Below are positions 47,101 to 58,900 of a stretch of 64,000 nucleotides of DNA, one piece after another. The position numbers and the translations under genes are program-made. This DNA is from Mactromeris polynyma. Its lineage: Eukaryota > Mollusca > Bivalvia > Venerida > Mactridae. The first letter of the stretch is position 1, and each line of letters opens with the position of its first letter. Where the stretch lies: assembly GCA_032209605.1 (NCBI GenBank), contig JASFXZ010000010.1, positions 13,909,385 through 13,973,384 on the forward strand. Direction: 5' to 3'. Below the pieces are notes generated by a model, which saw only the letters and a list, made by a program, of their open reading frames with translations, was not told where the DNA came from and did not search any database.

Positions 47101-48968
47101 ATAATTGTCATTTGGAGGTATGAACACGAAACTGTTATATTTGCATATAAATAAAAATGCAGGTAGACCAGTTGTTTTCCTGTTCGATTAGCTCTTCAGT
47201 CAAGTACTTAATTCAACAAAAAATCCATTGCCAACTTCCGATAATGTTGAAGAGTATTCGTCTTTCGACAAACTGTATTTTTTCAGCATCCACGTGTCAC
47301 ACCCAACAGCGACTGTGCAATACATACAGGATATTGTCACGAGTCCTCTCCCTTTATCCCTTCTATAGTATATGTTTATATAGTTATATAAAGGGAGAGA
47401 ACTCGTGACATTCTCCTGTGGTGATACGTGTATTACACTCGACATGCCACATGCATATTTGTGTGTTTCCTTTTCAGTTAAGGTTTTACACCGACCAGCC
47501 CCAAAGGCATTACCGAGAAAATGTCTGGATTACATTTGGACCGGAACTTGTCATGACACTTGTTTCAATTACAACACTCTGGCCAAACGACGCCAAAGGA
47601 AACAGCAGACGATAAAATGTGACAAGAAAAAATCACAACTGAAAGCCGTCTACACCAAGAAAGCCAAATACGTGTTTAAGACAACATTCCAAGACCCTTG
47701 TCTCCGTAGATTCGTTGACTGGTATTGTGATGACGGCAGACGAGTACCGAATATTGTTCATTACGTCTGGTTTGGGAAGAATGAATTTAATTTTGTCAAC
47801 TTTATAAGTTTCCTTAGCGTTCATAAATTCCAAAAACCTTGTTTGATAATGTTACACGCGGACAAACTCCCGAAAGGTCCACTGTGGTTATATTTTCTAC
47901 AAATCAGTCCTAATGTCATCCATGTGCACCGGAAACAACCAAAGAAGATCTTCAAAAAGAAGATAGCTTTTGTCGAACACAAAGCGGATATTGCAAAACT
48001 GGAAGCATTGAAAGGTAAGCAATTTGAGTCACATTAAGTCACACTGCTTACCGCTTTTTTGTTATAGCTTTCAGTCTCAATAAGTAAGTATACACACTTC
48101 TAAATTTACAATTACACACAAAGTAGAATAGTAAACATGTATATTCCACATACGTATGACACATTGACATCTAATACTCGTACTGTGGTGGATCGGATTC
48201 GACTTAGTATAATCAATTTAACAGCCAGGAGATGTATGGTATTATTTTATATGATTACTGAAGGGAGACCACCACAATTCAGATATTGGTTAAATGATGT
48301 TTAATAAACAGGGGAGTTCACTCTTGCATTTTGTCAATAATTTCTGGATCTATAACACGCATGGTCTTTCCAAATTATATTATGTACCCACGTAAAATTA
48401 GTTTACAGAATATACTGAAAATTCACTATATGGCTACCAAGTATTGAACTCACTAGTTGCATGCTCTTGTGTTTCAGAGTATGGAGGGATATACCTTGAT
48501 ACCGACCAAGTTTTGTTGAAATCCGTCGACAAATTCCGTACCAATGACGCCACGATTGGATTGGACTACGGAACGGCCGCAGCTAATTCGATGATCATCG
48601 CCAAGAAAAATGCGATGTTCATAAAGCTGTGGTACGAATCGTATCGTACATTTAGTCGTACGGACGGAAACAAACATTCGCAAGAGTCTCCTTATAAGCT
48701 AGCTGAAAAGCATCGTAATTTGGTCATTATGGCCGGTGACCTATTTTCTTTCCCCAACGTTCACCAATTGTCAAGTCTGTACGCAAAGAATGTGCCATTT
48801 GGTGACAAATTTGGTATGCACCTGCACTACAAACTGCATGATAGGTTCTATAACAAACGACTTACCATAGATTCTGTGAAAAGTATGAACAACACGTTTG
48901 GTGCCGTTGCTAGGCATATCTTGTACGGAAACACGGAGCTGTGTGGAGCTAAGACATATATTCAGTGA
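44147..48968 (+). CDS. Type II membrane glycosyltransferase, GT32-like DXD family, 404 aa, 3 exons
   Basis: Exons: 44147-44333, 47478-48014 and 48478-48968. GT-AG introns; 405 codons including stop. Residues 1-11 are basic and cytosolic. Residues 12-30 (CIFVIVVLPLLIVPAMFIL) are a single signal anchor, as in Golgi transferases. An N-glycosylation site (NIS) follows at 59. The catalytic part starts near PNIVHYVWFGKNEF. It continues through HADKLPKGPLWLYF and HKADIAKLEALK, then EYGGIYLDTDQVLLKSVD, with the metal-binding D-T-D at 249-251. This matches the sugar-transferase DXD region of GT32, the group that includes A4GALT, A4GNT and yeast Och1. The intron between LEALK and EYGG splits this core. 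The donor is presumably a nucleotide sugar and the site the Golgi lumen. Acceptor and linkage cannot be read from sequence. Intron 1 (3.1 kb) holds SINE S3, a 35-bp array, R, P1 and B elements. Confidence 0.88.
44440..44635 (+). mobile_element. SINE family S3, copy 3 (in intron 1)
   Basis: ACTATCGCTGACTTGCAATT, AGCTGCCTTATGGAAGGTCA and TTATGTGACTTAAATTTCC parallel the copy at 30003-30240. The box-B region has diverged. Confidence 0.55.
45229..45620. mobile_element. P2 MITE copy, left part expanded into a 35-bp minisatellite
   Basis: Begins CAGTGCAACCTCTCCCGAGC as P2 does. It then repeats the P2 motif about nine times, followed by ACAACAACTCGATT and CTTGACCAACAACCTCTTC. No right end was found. 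Intron 1 of the glycosyltransferase. Confidence 0.75.
45241..45555. repeat. 35-bp GC-rich minisatellite, about 9 copies
   Basis: The unit CTGTCTGGAGCAACAACCTC then TCCCGAGCGGCCGCC repeats, with GAGTGGCCGCC variants. It contains NotI-like GCGGCCGC sites in an otherwise AT-rich region. Period 35 rotates the frame, yet five ORFs span it. Confidence 0.95.
46494..46666 (+). repeat. Dispersed repeat R, copy 4
   Basis: CATGCTAACCCGCAATACAT, TTTCAGACCACTTTGTCATA and ATGTAGTACATGTA. Its 3' end is cut short, with a P1 MITE starting about 10 bp later. Confidence 0.65.
46676..46838. mobile_element. P1 MITE copy 13
   Basis: TA-CAGTAAAACCTCAATCATAA to GAAGTGAAGTTTTACGG-TA. The core is partly replaced by a T-run. 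Confidence 0.82.
47325..47420. mobile_element. Family B MITE copy 5 (short form)
   Basis: ACAGGATATTGTCACGAGTC to GAACTCGTGACATTCTCCTGTG, 96 bp. Ends 57 bp before the acceptor-proximal start of glycosyltransferase exon 2 at 47478. Confidence 0.85.
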
Positions 48969-49084
48969 TCAAAATACTTTGGAGTTTTGTCGTCCGATTC
49001 GTTATGCGTTGACTGTGAAGTGAAACATTTGTTTTTGACACACAAATATAAACGTTATGTTAAGAGTATGATTGATGATGTTAT

Positions 49085-49263
49085 AAAGTAAAACCTCAAT
49101 AATCAGACCACCATTGGGACCCTTGAAAATTGGTCTTCTTATTGAAGTGGTCTTAATATCGAGGTTGAATAGAGAGCAAAACAGTGAAAATGGACTTGAA
49201 ATGTGTGCTCTTAATTTTAAGGTGGTCTTAATATTGAGGAGGTCTTTAAGTGAGGGTTTATTG
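49085..49263. mobile_element. P1 MITE copy 14
   Basis: AAGTAAAACCTCAATAATCA to TTAAGTGAGGGTTTATTG, with a full P1 core. About 115 bp after the glycosyltransferase stop codon. Confidence 0.85.
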
Positions 49264-49945
49264 CACTCTGTATAGCTCTAGTCATTGAAGTATTGTTAAT
49301 GTTCTTTTTTTTAGAAATCCTAATCACGTTTTGTTTGGTAATAGCATTTACAGACGGTGAATGGAATGCATAATTATGGACACAAACGACGTCTATCAAC
49401 CTATCTATACTGTATATAAGTGACAAGGTTTACGACGTAGTCATGTTTGCGAATTTGGCGAATTCAACATTTCCGCTCGAGACACGTCTGAAATCTTAGA
49501 TTTTTTTGTCTTACGAAAAATCCACTTATACAGTATATACATGTGGTCATATAAAATATTTTCACCTTAACATTTTCGTATCTTACACGTATGTGAAAGT
49601 TGGACCGTAACCTAACAATCAAAGACTTGGTATTTCACATATGACTTCTTTCAATATATTGCATGCTGTATGAGTGTCAAGTATGAAAACAAACATTATG
49701 TTGTTGCTTCTGTTTTATATTAATCGTGCTCTGATATTTATAATGTAATATTTGTATATTAATCTCATTCCATGTATAAATGTATGTTATTGTATCGTTT
49801 GGAATATTATTTTTTTGGATGTACGAGTCTTCCGGTGAGTGGTCTTTGGGAAATAGGAAAGAAAACTGACAATACAGCGTCATAATGTACTTCTGTATGA
49901 AGGCATTAACATCCGATTTTCTCATATTTATATTTGTATATTTTC
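49264..49945. other. Downstream of the glycosyltransferase, nothing recognised
   Basis: AT-rich; may include 3' UTR. No canonical AATAAA lies close to the stop codon, so the transcript end is not placed. Confidence 0.4.
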
Positions 49946-49949
49946 ATTT

Positions 49950-50200
49950 CCCAGTTACGCTGCATTCTACGTTTATTTGATTGGTTAAATTTCTGGGGGT
50001 TTAATTTCCCAATCACGGTGCATTCTACGTTTATTTGATTGGTTAAATTTCTGGGGGTTTAATTTTCCAATCACGGTGCATTCTACGTTTATTTGATTGG
50101 TTAAATTTCTGGGGGTTTAATTTCCCAATCACGGTGCATTCTACGTTTATTTGATTGGTTAAATTTCTGGGGTTTTCAATTTCACAATCACGGTTCATAC
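49950..50200. repeat. 58-bp tandem array, about 4 copies
   Basis: The unit TGCATTCTACGTTTATTTGA then TTGGTTAAATTTCTGGGGGT then TTAATTTCCCAATCACGG recurs every 58 bp, with the last copy diverging. Confidence 0.95.
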
Positions 50201-50680
50201 CATGTCTGCTTAATGGCAAATAGAAACGCCTGTTTGTACACACACGTTTTGGATTGGACTATTATACAGAACAGACGGAGAGAAACACTTGGATATCTAA
50301 TTTAGTTTTGGGGCCACGCCTCCTCGACTAAATTAGATACCCTCGTGTTTTCATGATCTATGTTTTACTTGGCATATACATGTACGTTCAAAGAAATGTA
50401 TTATAATATTAAGTATATTACAATAGTCTTTACTACATTCGCTCTGTCTATGTTCAAGCCTTCTGATCTACGTGAGATATTGTAGAACTCTTACGGATAA
50501 GAATGGGACGTTGACACTGCTAAAAGTATATGTTAACAATTCAACAATTAAATGCATGTATCTTGTCAATTCGACTACTTTTATTAATAAGCCATATTTT
50601 ATAAGGTTGCATAATTTTCATTCTGGATTTCTGGTAGTGACGATAAGCCCGTCAGGCTTATTGATATCTCCGACATTGCA

Positions 50681-51360
50681 TTGTCACGTGTGACAATTTT
50701 CTCAATATGTCCCGATATTTGTATAAATTATAAATTTTGTCAAGCTTTATTCCGTTTAAGAGTCTCATCTCATAGGCTACAAATAGAGGCTGGAAGATGG
50801 TCTAGACCTGTACGAATACCTCTACATGAAAGAAAATGTTTAAATTGTAATACAATAGAGGATGAATATCATTTCGTTATTGAATGTGACCTGTATCTTG
50901 ATATACGCAAACGATATACATGTACATGTATATCTAAGAAATGTTGGATCAGACAAAATATGGTAAAATTTATTGATCTCATAAACTCAGATAATAAGAA
51001 CACTGTAATTTAGCAATGTACATTTACAATGCATTCGATATTAGAAACTCTTTAATGTATGGTAACTAGTCTTTAGTGTAACACGAATTATTTATGACAA
51101 TATTTTTATTTTTGCTTTTACATAATTTGAAAACAAACAATTATAATATACATGTTTTGACCTTCTCCAAATGTATATTTGAAGTTGTAATCAGTATGTT
51201 ACATGTTACATTCAGGAAACTGTATCCATGTGATATTGTTGTTAGAAAAACAATGCTACATAGAAAATGTATGTATGTTGTATACTGTTCGTCTGTCTTG
51301 TATGTATGCTTACTGTATGTTCTCGTGGGCTTTATAGCCTAATTGGAATATGAATAAAAA
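50681..51360 (+). pseudogene. 3' end of a LINE (non-LTR retrotransposon), truncated and frameshifted
   Basis: The plus frame at 50681-51013 ends a reverse-transcriptase-type protein: SSHRLQIEAGRW, then CLNCNTIEDEYHFVIEC. That is a C-x2-C-x8-H-x4-C finger often found at the C-terminus of LINE ORF2 proteins. After TAG at 51011 the next frame continues in the same style (NLAMYIYNAFDIRNSLMYGN), so a one-base shift has broken the frame. An AT-rich 3' UTR runs to GAATATGAATAAAAATG at about 51350. The catalytic RT and endonuclease parts are absent, so it cannot move on its own. Confidence 0.55.
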
Positions 51361-51788
51361 TGTCTTTGTACCAATATGATTCTAACTACAAAGAAATCAA
51401 CAACGACAGCTTTGGTCAAACAATACTATTTAAAAATAATATACTTACAATTTTGGAGTCATTTCAAAAAATAAGTTGGAACAAATGAACAAAAGAAATG
51501 ACAAATTTTATTAACAAACCAATTCAAATATCTATCAGCTAGAATAATGTCATTTTCTTTAATTATTTCTTCTTGAACTTCAAGTTAGAAAAATATAACA
51601 TGTAAATTAATTAATATAACCATAAATTGTCTGCATAAATCATTGTGATTTTCAAAAGTCTGAAGAGCGTTTAAACAAATATGTACTATATGACAATGTT
51701 TCAATATCTCCATGTAAATTCAATTCTAAATTTGAAGCACATTTGGTATCAGCAACTTCAATTCCTACACTTACATATGTACTGGTCA
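51361..51788. other. Intergenic, nothing recognised
   Basis: AT-rich DNA between the LINE remnant and repeat R; no gene-like frame. Confidence 0.5.
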
Positions 51789-52006
51789 AACGTGTAAACT
51801 CACCAGTACTATTTGACATAGTTTCTAACAAGCTACATGATACATCTTCTGTTGACTTTAATTTTCAAAAAGCTATACAAGTTATGGTTCAAATGAATTG
51901 AACAATAGAAAAAAGTAAAATAGAAATCATGTTCCTTGTTTCAGATCACTTTGTCATAATGCAGTGATTATTCTCAAAATACAAAATGGTACGTTAACTT
52001 TTTTAT
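51789..52006 (+). repeat. Dispersed repeat R, copy 5 (most complete)
   Basis: From AAACTCACCAGTACTATTTG, through TTTCAGATCACTTTGTCATA and TCTCAAAATACAAAATGG, to TACGTTAACTT. About 215 bp collinear with 27752-27968. Confidence 0.8.
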
Positions 52007-52054
52007 CAGTATACATGTGTATAATCAATAGCAGTAAACAAATGTTATGTATGT

Positions 52055-52395
52055 CACAGGAGAGTGTCACGAGTTCTTTCCCTTTATTTCACAAAACGAC
52101 GAGGTTTTTGTCCGGCGCGCATTTTGATGCATTTCTGAGGAGAACTTCGTCAATTCTTGACGGATTTGCATTAAGTGGGCGTCACTTGAAAGATAAATTA
52201 TTCATGTTGGTAGAATGTTGTGCACATCTTGGATATTTGTTTTCGTTTGAATCGTGATTTTGGTCGCGTAAAGAGGTCTGGTGTGAAAAGCGTTAGATTC
52301 CTTGTAGCACACATACCGGTACATATTTAGAAGAGGCAAAGGGAGAGAACTCTACAAGGGAAATAAATGGAAAGAACTTGTGACAATCTCCTGTG
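52055..52395. mobile_element. Family B MITE copy 6, centre replaced
   Basis: CACAGGAGAGTGTCACGAG at the left and GAACTTGTGACAATCTCCTG at the right, with AAAGGGAGAGAACTCTAC near 52340. The 230 bp between are not B-like. Confidence 0.7.
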
Positions 52396-52570
52396 TTTCA
52401 GAGGGTGAACAGTATATCAATGATCAGATGTTTTATCACAATGCACTCCAATCCTCTGTTCCCCACCATGCAGTGATGTCCCAGGCTACAGACTTGATAG
52501 CAAAACCCTCCATAACACCTATATAAGGAAGTACAATAGAAATATCATCCTGTTCACTTTGATTGCATTG

Positions 52571-52576
52571 AAGTTT
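52571..52576 (-). terminator. Candidate polyadenylation signal of the discoidin gene
   Basis: TTTATT on the plus strand is AATAAA on the minus strand, about 125 nt past the candidate stop codon at 52700. The spacing supports the terminal-exon call. Confidence 0.45.
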
Positions 52577-52699
52577 ATTAATCACACTATTTCAGTATCG
52601 TGTGATAAAATATGAAATAAAACAATTACATTTTGTAACGGATGAAATCAGTCAACGAAAATGAAATAATCCGTTTACTTGACAGTCTTATAGAAATGA

Positions 52700-52923
52700 T
52701 CACACCTCCATGCAGAAAATTGACAGTGTCCAAGCATAGCTCAAAACACTTCTAAACGCCAAGGGAAGTAACTGCTTGAGCAATTTCATATCTGTTTGTG
52801 TTGTGTTGAGTAATTCGCCGTTTTCATCAATATTTCTGTTTTGGTCGGTGACCAGTTGACATAACCTGATTCCTGGGTTACCAACCAGTACCAACATGTG
52901 CTTCTGCGAGTCACTGAACATTT
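52700..52923 (-). other. Terminal exon of the discoidin gene, alternative acceptors
   Basis: Acceptor CTTCAAG| at 52924 keeps a 73-residue frame (MFSDSQKHMLVLVGNPGIRL...) to TGA at 52700-52702. An alternative acceptor GTTCAG| at 52914 has a better context, but switches frame and stops after about 38 residues. The first fits the propeller-like style better; neither is certain. Confidence 0.4.
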
Positions 52924-55900
52924 CTTGAAGATCATATTCCTCACCCCGGACAGGGCTCGAGAAATCCACTAGCCCGACGTCCCGTACTAGCCTAATGCTG
53001 AATCGGGCTACCAACAGTTGGGTTGAAGTTAAAAGTCTGTTTTTAAAGCTAACCAACATTAGCAATTGCTCAGTTGTAAGTCAAACCTTAGAACTCGACA
53101 CACACATACATGTAGTTATTAATTTTAGATTGTGGAGCTATCATTGTGTATGTTTATTTGTAACTAAATTGACCAATATTCTCGGACAACTAGCCTCCTA
53201 TGTCGGGCAAGTCGTATTTTACATTTACATTAGTCCGGGACAAGTGTCTTTGAAAAGAAATTCTAGAGCCCTGTCGGGGTTCGAACCTATGACCCCCAGA
53301 CTGACAGTCAAGTCACCAAATAGAATTATCATGCGGGCAGCGATGCTATATAAACACATATTACTCACGTATTATTGTATTACTAATGCATCGACAAACA
53401 ATGCCGACGCACACTTTTATCCCAGAACGGTCAACTCAGAACACAAGAATCCATAGTAGAGACACCAACTACAACAAGGATGGTCACATTACTTACCAGT
53501 AACCTTCACACCATTAGGTCCGAGCATACCATGTGCATTATACATGTTGTTGTTAGATATACTACTATAATCATCGTATGGTAAGGCTGTTGACAGTGTA
53601 TATCTGAAACATTGATCCATAGATAGCTATGTGAGCATATTCAGAAAAATGCAATATACCCATCATTCTACATATTAAATACAATACAATAAATAATACA
53701 CTGTGCTACAAAGCAGTATCGTGTCATAGTTTCGGATGTTTTCTTTGAAGTTTATAGTGCTACATCTTGAGAGGTGGAGCTAAATTCGGTGTTAACAAAT
53801 GGGGAGGGACTTATTTATCAAAGAACAGACTGCATTAACTAACAGTGCGGGTAGCAATGTGCCCAGACGTTTCATTAAACAAAACATTCACTCCACATTT
53901 CTTCTTAGTATGTATAAGCGTCGCCATCACCAACTTATCATACACAATAATTATGATCGAACAATAAATTCCTGTCACACTTCTTTGATGACAAAATGTG
54001 TTGAATTACAGAAATTACGAACGTTAGCGGGAACGATGCGGGCGTTAACGACTTGCCGAATAATCACGATGGTTGCCGATTTTAGTCGAACTGCATTATG
54101 GGTATAATTAACAAATGCAAGCAGAATTTGCAAAACAGAAATTAACTCTGACACAGCAATATGAATTTCGAAGTGTATCTAAATGGATGTTATTCGAGAT
54201 TTATTTTGATGAGTAAAAATATAGTACATATAAACGGTGATTTTATTGTAGTTGAGTAGACCTATATGACAAGAACGCGTTCTTTTTGTCAATGTCGATT
54301 GATTTTGACACGAGTAGAACTACTTCAAGATGAAATACGAAATACGAACTTACGAAATGTAGACTAGTGAGTTATAATTTGTTATAATATAAATTTACCC
54401 AGGGAGTGATTGGATTTCTGTCTCAATTTCATCAGTCGCTGCATACCATGTATATCCATCATCTTCACTGATAAGGTAAGTCGAAATGTCACCAGTTTTC
54501 GCGACCACTATAGCTTTATTACTGACGACTGCCACAATATGTGCAATACTGTCATCGATGTCTTTAAACCAAAAAATGGAAATCAACGTCTTCAATTTAA
54601 CATGTTGTATATCTTCAGAATTACTTTAAATGTAAAAATGGTCATAAAGGAAAAGTAAGCCCCTTATACATATATGCTATACAATAATGATTTCCAGTGT
54701 TTTGATCATGCAGTACCACAGGGTTCGGACTCAACTCTACTTTCATATACTTGGATCATCAGATTAAAAACAGGACCCTGTGGTTTTGACTAACTGCATA
54801 GCACATTGTAAACAAATAATGTTTGATACAGAACATAGGAGCTTGACTCAATGTTTGGACTAAAATTGAAAAAAAAATCCACCAATACTATATGTATAGA
54901 AAGGACTAGAACTCCGAACTCGCCGAAAACCGGCTAAGCCTGCTGTTACCGTCGATTTCTCTAACAATATACCAGATATCTTAACATGTTGTACATCGCC
55001 ATTTAGCTGAATCCCTAACCTATCCAATGGTATATAACACTTTATCATTATTACAAACATTGAGACAAGCTCCTATGATACAGAATAAAGATATACAGTG
55101 CAATCATTCCAAAGCGACCCTCTCTTGAGCAACACACTAGCTCTCTATAACAACAGTGTCAAGTTTTTCTGTAATAGATCTAGTAACTTGAACACCAACT
55201 TAACGTCTCTAGAGCAAAATCCCGTAAACACCAGCCAGAATCTCCCAAAGTGTGTTCCCCTGGTGAGACTTCACTGTACCAGTACTGACGAGTAGATATA
55301 TACACGAAATTTTCAAACAAAATATTTCGACAGTACGATTTCAGAAGCTTACCTTGCCACGTGTCACCATCTTCTGATCTGGAGCATTTCACGTCTTCAC
55401 TGAAAGCAGACGTAAAATGGTCAAACATTGACTTGGATAATTTCTAAACAAGACGGACTGAAATGGCGGTTTCCTTAATTAGGAATTATAGCGATTACCT
55501 ATTTAATAATCAGAAAAAAACATTAATTTTAGGGTCATAAATGTTTATGTAAGCCATATAATAATTATACTGCATTATGATTTATTGAATCTCACCCAAC
55601 TTGAGTCAATCCACATACAAAGATGGTTCCTGTGACGTCATTGATGACGTAACTTTGTTCAGGTACAGAACTGGCAGGTGCTGTAATCTGTGTACAATCA
55701 ACTGGAAAAATTATCAAATTTTACATCAATAAATGAACACAATTTTACAATACATATGATTTCCTGTCTGAAATACGTATGAAACAAATGCCGTGCGATG
55801 GGTGAGGGAACTGGCCAGAAAGTTAACATAAAGTTCAGATAATTCGCACTGAAAACTACGGTGGCATAGAGGTGACATGTGTGAAATAATTTTATCTTGT

Positions 55901-58900
55901 TCTAACGTCTTAGTATGTCGTGGGAACGAGTAAGTAAGTCGACACGAGATAACTATGTCGTGGGAACGAGATAAAATTAATTTCACACATGTCACATCTA
56001 TGCCACCATACCTCTATGCCAACGTAGAAAACTGTAGATGTTTCTAAATTATGTTTATCTCAGAAAATATATTAGACTGTGTAAATTATTTCAGTATACT
56101 TGTTCTTGTTTTGTATACCTGGTGTACCCGACTGTTTGACACCCGTCAGTTCCAGGCGTATACCAACTATACACTCGCCAGATATGAGTCTGATATACTG
56201 TGCAGTGAACCGCTGTGTTTCGTTCAAGTCAATATTATAAACATTGTTGATATTGGCGCCTCCTGGTACGGTGACCTCAAAGGTCTGAAAATGAACAAGA
56301 AAAGAAACAAAATCTTTAAAAAAAACACCATCAGAATGAATCTACAAATGGCTTCCGGTTACATGTTTTATTGTTTTGTTTTTGAGTAAAATTAATCAAG
56401 ATAGTAGCATTTAAGAATGATTAAATGTACATTTATTGTTGAAATACTTCAAAACACCTGATGTTTAATACAGTTTAGAAAAAAATCCACTCAAATATCG
56501 ACTCGTATTTAAAATAACCATATCGTATTCTTTTATAGTCAAGAATTGTTATTTACGTTATAAAACACCAATCTTTTAGGACTACTATGTTTTGTAAATG
56601 TACAATGTATATTGATTAATCATCATTTGCTTTTTATATCAACACAACTGTATTGATGAAGCAACATTTGCTATTTACAACAATACAGCTACATTGATCA
56701 AACAACCTTTGCTATTTACAGCAATACAACTGCATTGATCAAACAACCTTTGCTATTTACAGCGATACAGCTAAATTGATCAAGGCAACCTTTGCTATTT
56801 ACAGCGATACAGCTACATTGATCAAGGCAACCTTTGCTATTTACAACAATACAGCTACATTGATCAAGGCAACCTTTGCTATTTACAACAATACAGCTAC
56901 ATTGATCAAACAACCTTTGCTATTTACAGCAATACAACTGCATTGATCAAACAACCTTTGCTATTTACAGCGATACAGCTACATTGATCAAGGCAACCTT
57001 TGCTATTTACAACAATACAGCTACATTGATCAAACAACCTTTGCTATTTACAGCGATAAAGCTACATTGAATAAGACAACCTTTGCTATTTACAACAATA
57101 CAACTACATTGATCAAGGCACCCTTTGCTATTTACAACAATACAGCTACATTGATCAAACAACCTTTGCTATTTACAACAACACAACTGCATTGATCAAA
57201 CAACCTTTGTTATTTACAGCGATACAGCTACATTGATCAAGGCACCCTTTGCTATTTACAACAATACAGCTACATTGATCAAGGCACCCTTTGCTATTTA
57301 CAACAATACAGCTACATTGATCAAGGCACCCTTTGCTATTTACAACAATACAGCTACATTGATCAAGGCACCCTTTGCTATTTACAGCAATACAGCTACA
57401 TTGATCAAGGCACCCTTTGCTATTTACAGCAATACAGCTACATTAATCAAGGCAACCTTTGCTATTTACAGCAATACAGCTACATTAATCAAGGCAACCT
57501 TTGTTATTTACAGCAATACAGCAACATTGATTAAGACAACCTTTGCTATTTACAACAATACAACTACATTGATCAAGGCACCCTTTGCTATTTACAGCAA
57601 TACAGCTACATTAATCAAGGCAACCTTTGCTATTTACAGCAATACAGCTACATTAATCAAGGCAACCTTTGTTATTTACAGCAATACAGCAACATTGATC
57701 AAGGCAACCTTTGCTATTTACAGCAATACAGCTACATTAATTAAGGCAACCTTTGCTATTTACAGCGATAAACTACATTGATTAAGACAACCTTTGCTAT
57801 TTACAACAATACAACTATATTGATCAAGGCAACCTTTGCTATTTACAACAATACAGCTACATTGATCAAGGCACCCTTTGCTATTTACAGCAATACAGCT
57901 ACATTAATCAAGGCAACCTTTGCTATTTACAGCAATACAGCTACATTAATCAAGGCAACCTTTGCTATTTACAACAATACAGCTACATTGATCAAGGCAA
58001 CCTTTGCTATTTACAGCAATACAGCTACATTAATCAAGGCAACCTTTGCTATTTACAGCAATACAACTACATTGACCAAGGCAACCTTTGCTATTTACAG
58101 CAATACAGCTACATTAATCAAGGCAACCTTTGCTATTTACAGCAATACAATAACATTGATCAAGGCAACCTTTGCTATTTACAGCAATACAGCTACATTG
58201 ATCAAGGCAACCTTTGCTATTTACAGCAATACAGCTACATTAATCAAGGCAACCTTTGCTACTTACAGCAATACAGCTACATTAATCAAGGCAACCTTTG
58301 CTATTTACAGCAATACAACTACATTGATCAAGGCAACCTTTGCTATTTACAGCAATACAACTACATTGATCAAGGCAACCTTTGACATTTATATCAATTA
58401 ACACACACCATAGGAGTAACGTTGTCCTCTTGAGTTGCATCATACCACGCCATTGCATCGCCACTGTATTGTAGTTGAAACGATGATATTATATCTTGAG
58501 CATTGTCCGTTGTGGATTGAACCATCAGACTGGTAACGTATGCTGGGGCTCCCATATTTACCTTAAATACATACCAAATATTGCACATAAATTCCAATTA
58601 AATATTACATGGTATCATTGGTTTTGGCTTAGATGTTTGTTTTAGGTCAAGATAGCCCATGTTACACCATCTCCTCAACGTTCCGGCTTCTTTGTTGTTA
58701 TTATAACTGTGATCATTGTTATATTGTGTCGTTAGTAACTGCATTTAGTTTTATAAAGCTGATACTAAAACACTCAATTCAATCATAAATTGTAAAAAAT
58801 ATTTAATATCATAACAAGAAATTAGCAATACATGTATACAGTGCAGATGTTGTATTAGAAGTGGATTTCGTAATTGAAAATGGATTTCGGTAATTTTACC

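Noticed and set aside
56051..56389. 112-aa plus-strand ORF
   Set aside because: Overlaps the minus-strand exon 56284-56119, which carries the end of the F5/8C domain and correct splice sites.
57233..58401. 182- and 207-aa plus-strand ORFs of IKATFAIYSNTATL repeats
   Set aside because: Produced by the 42-bp array inside an intron of the minus-strand discoidin gene; no start context or flanking exons.
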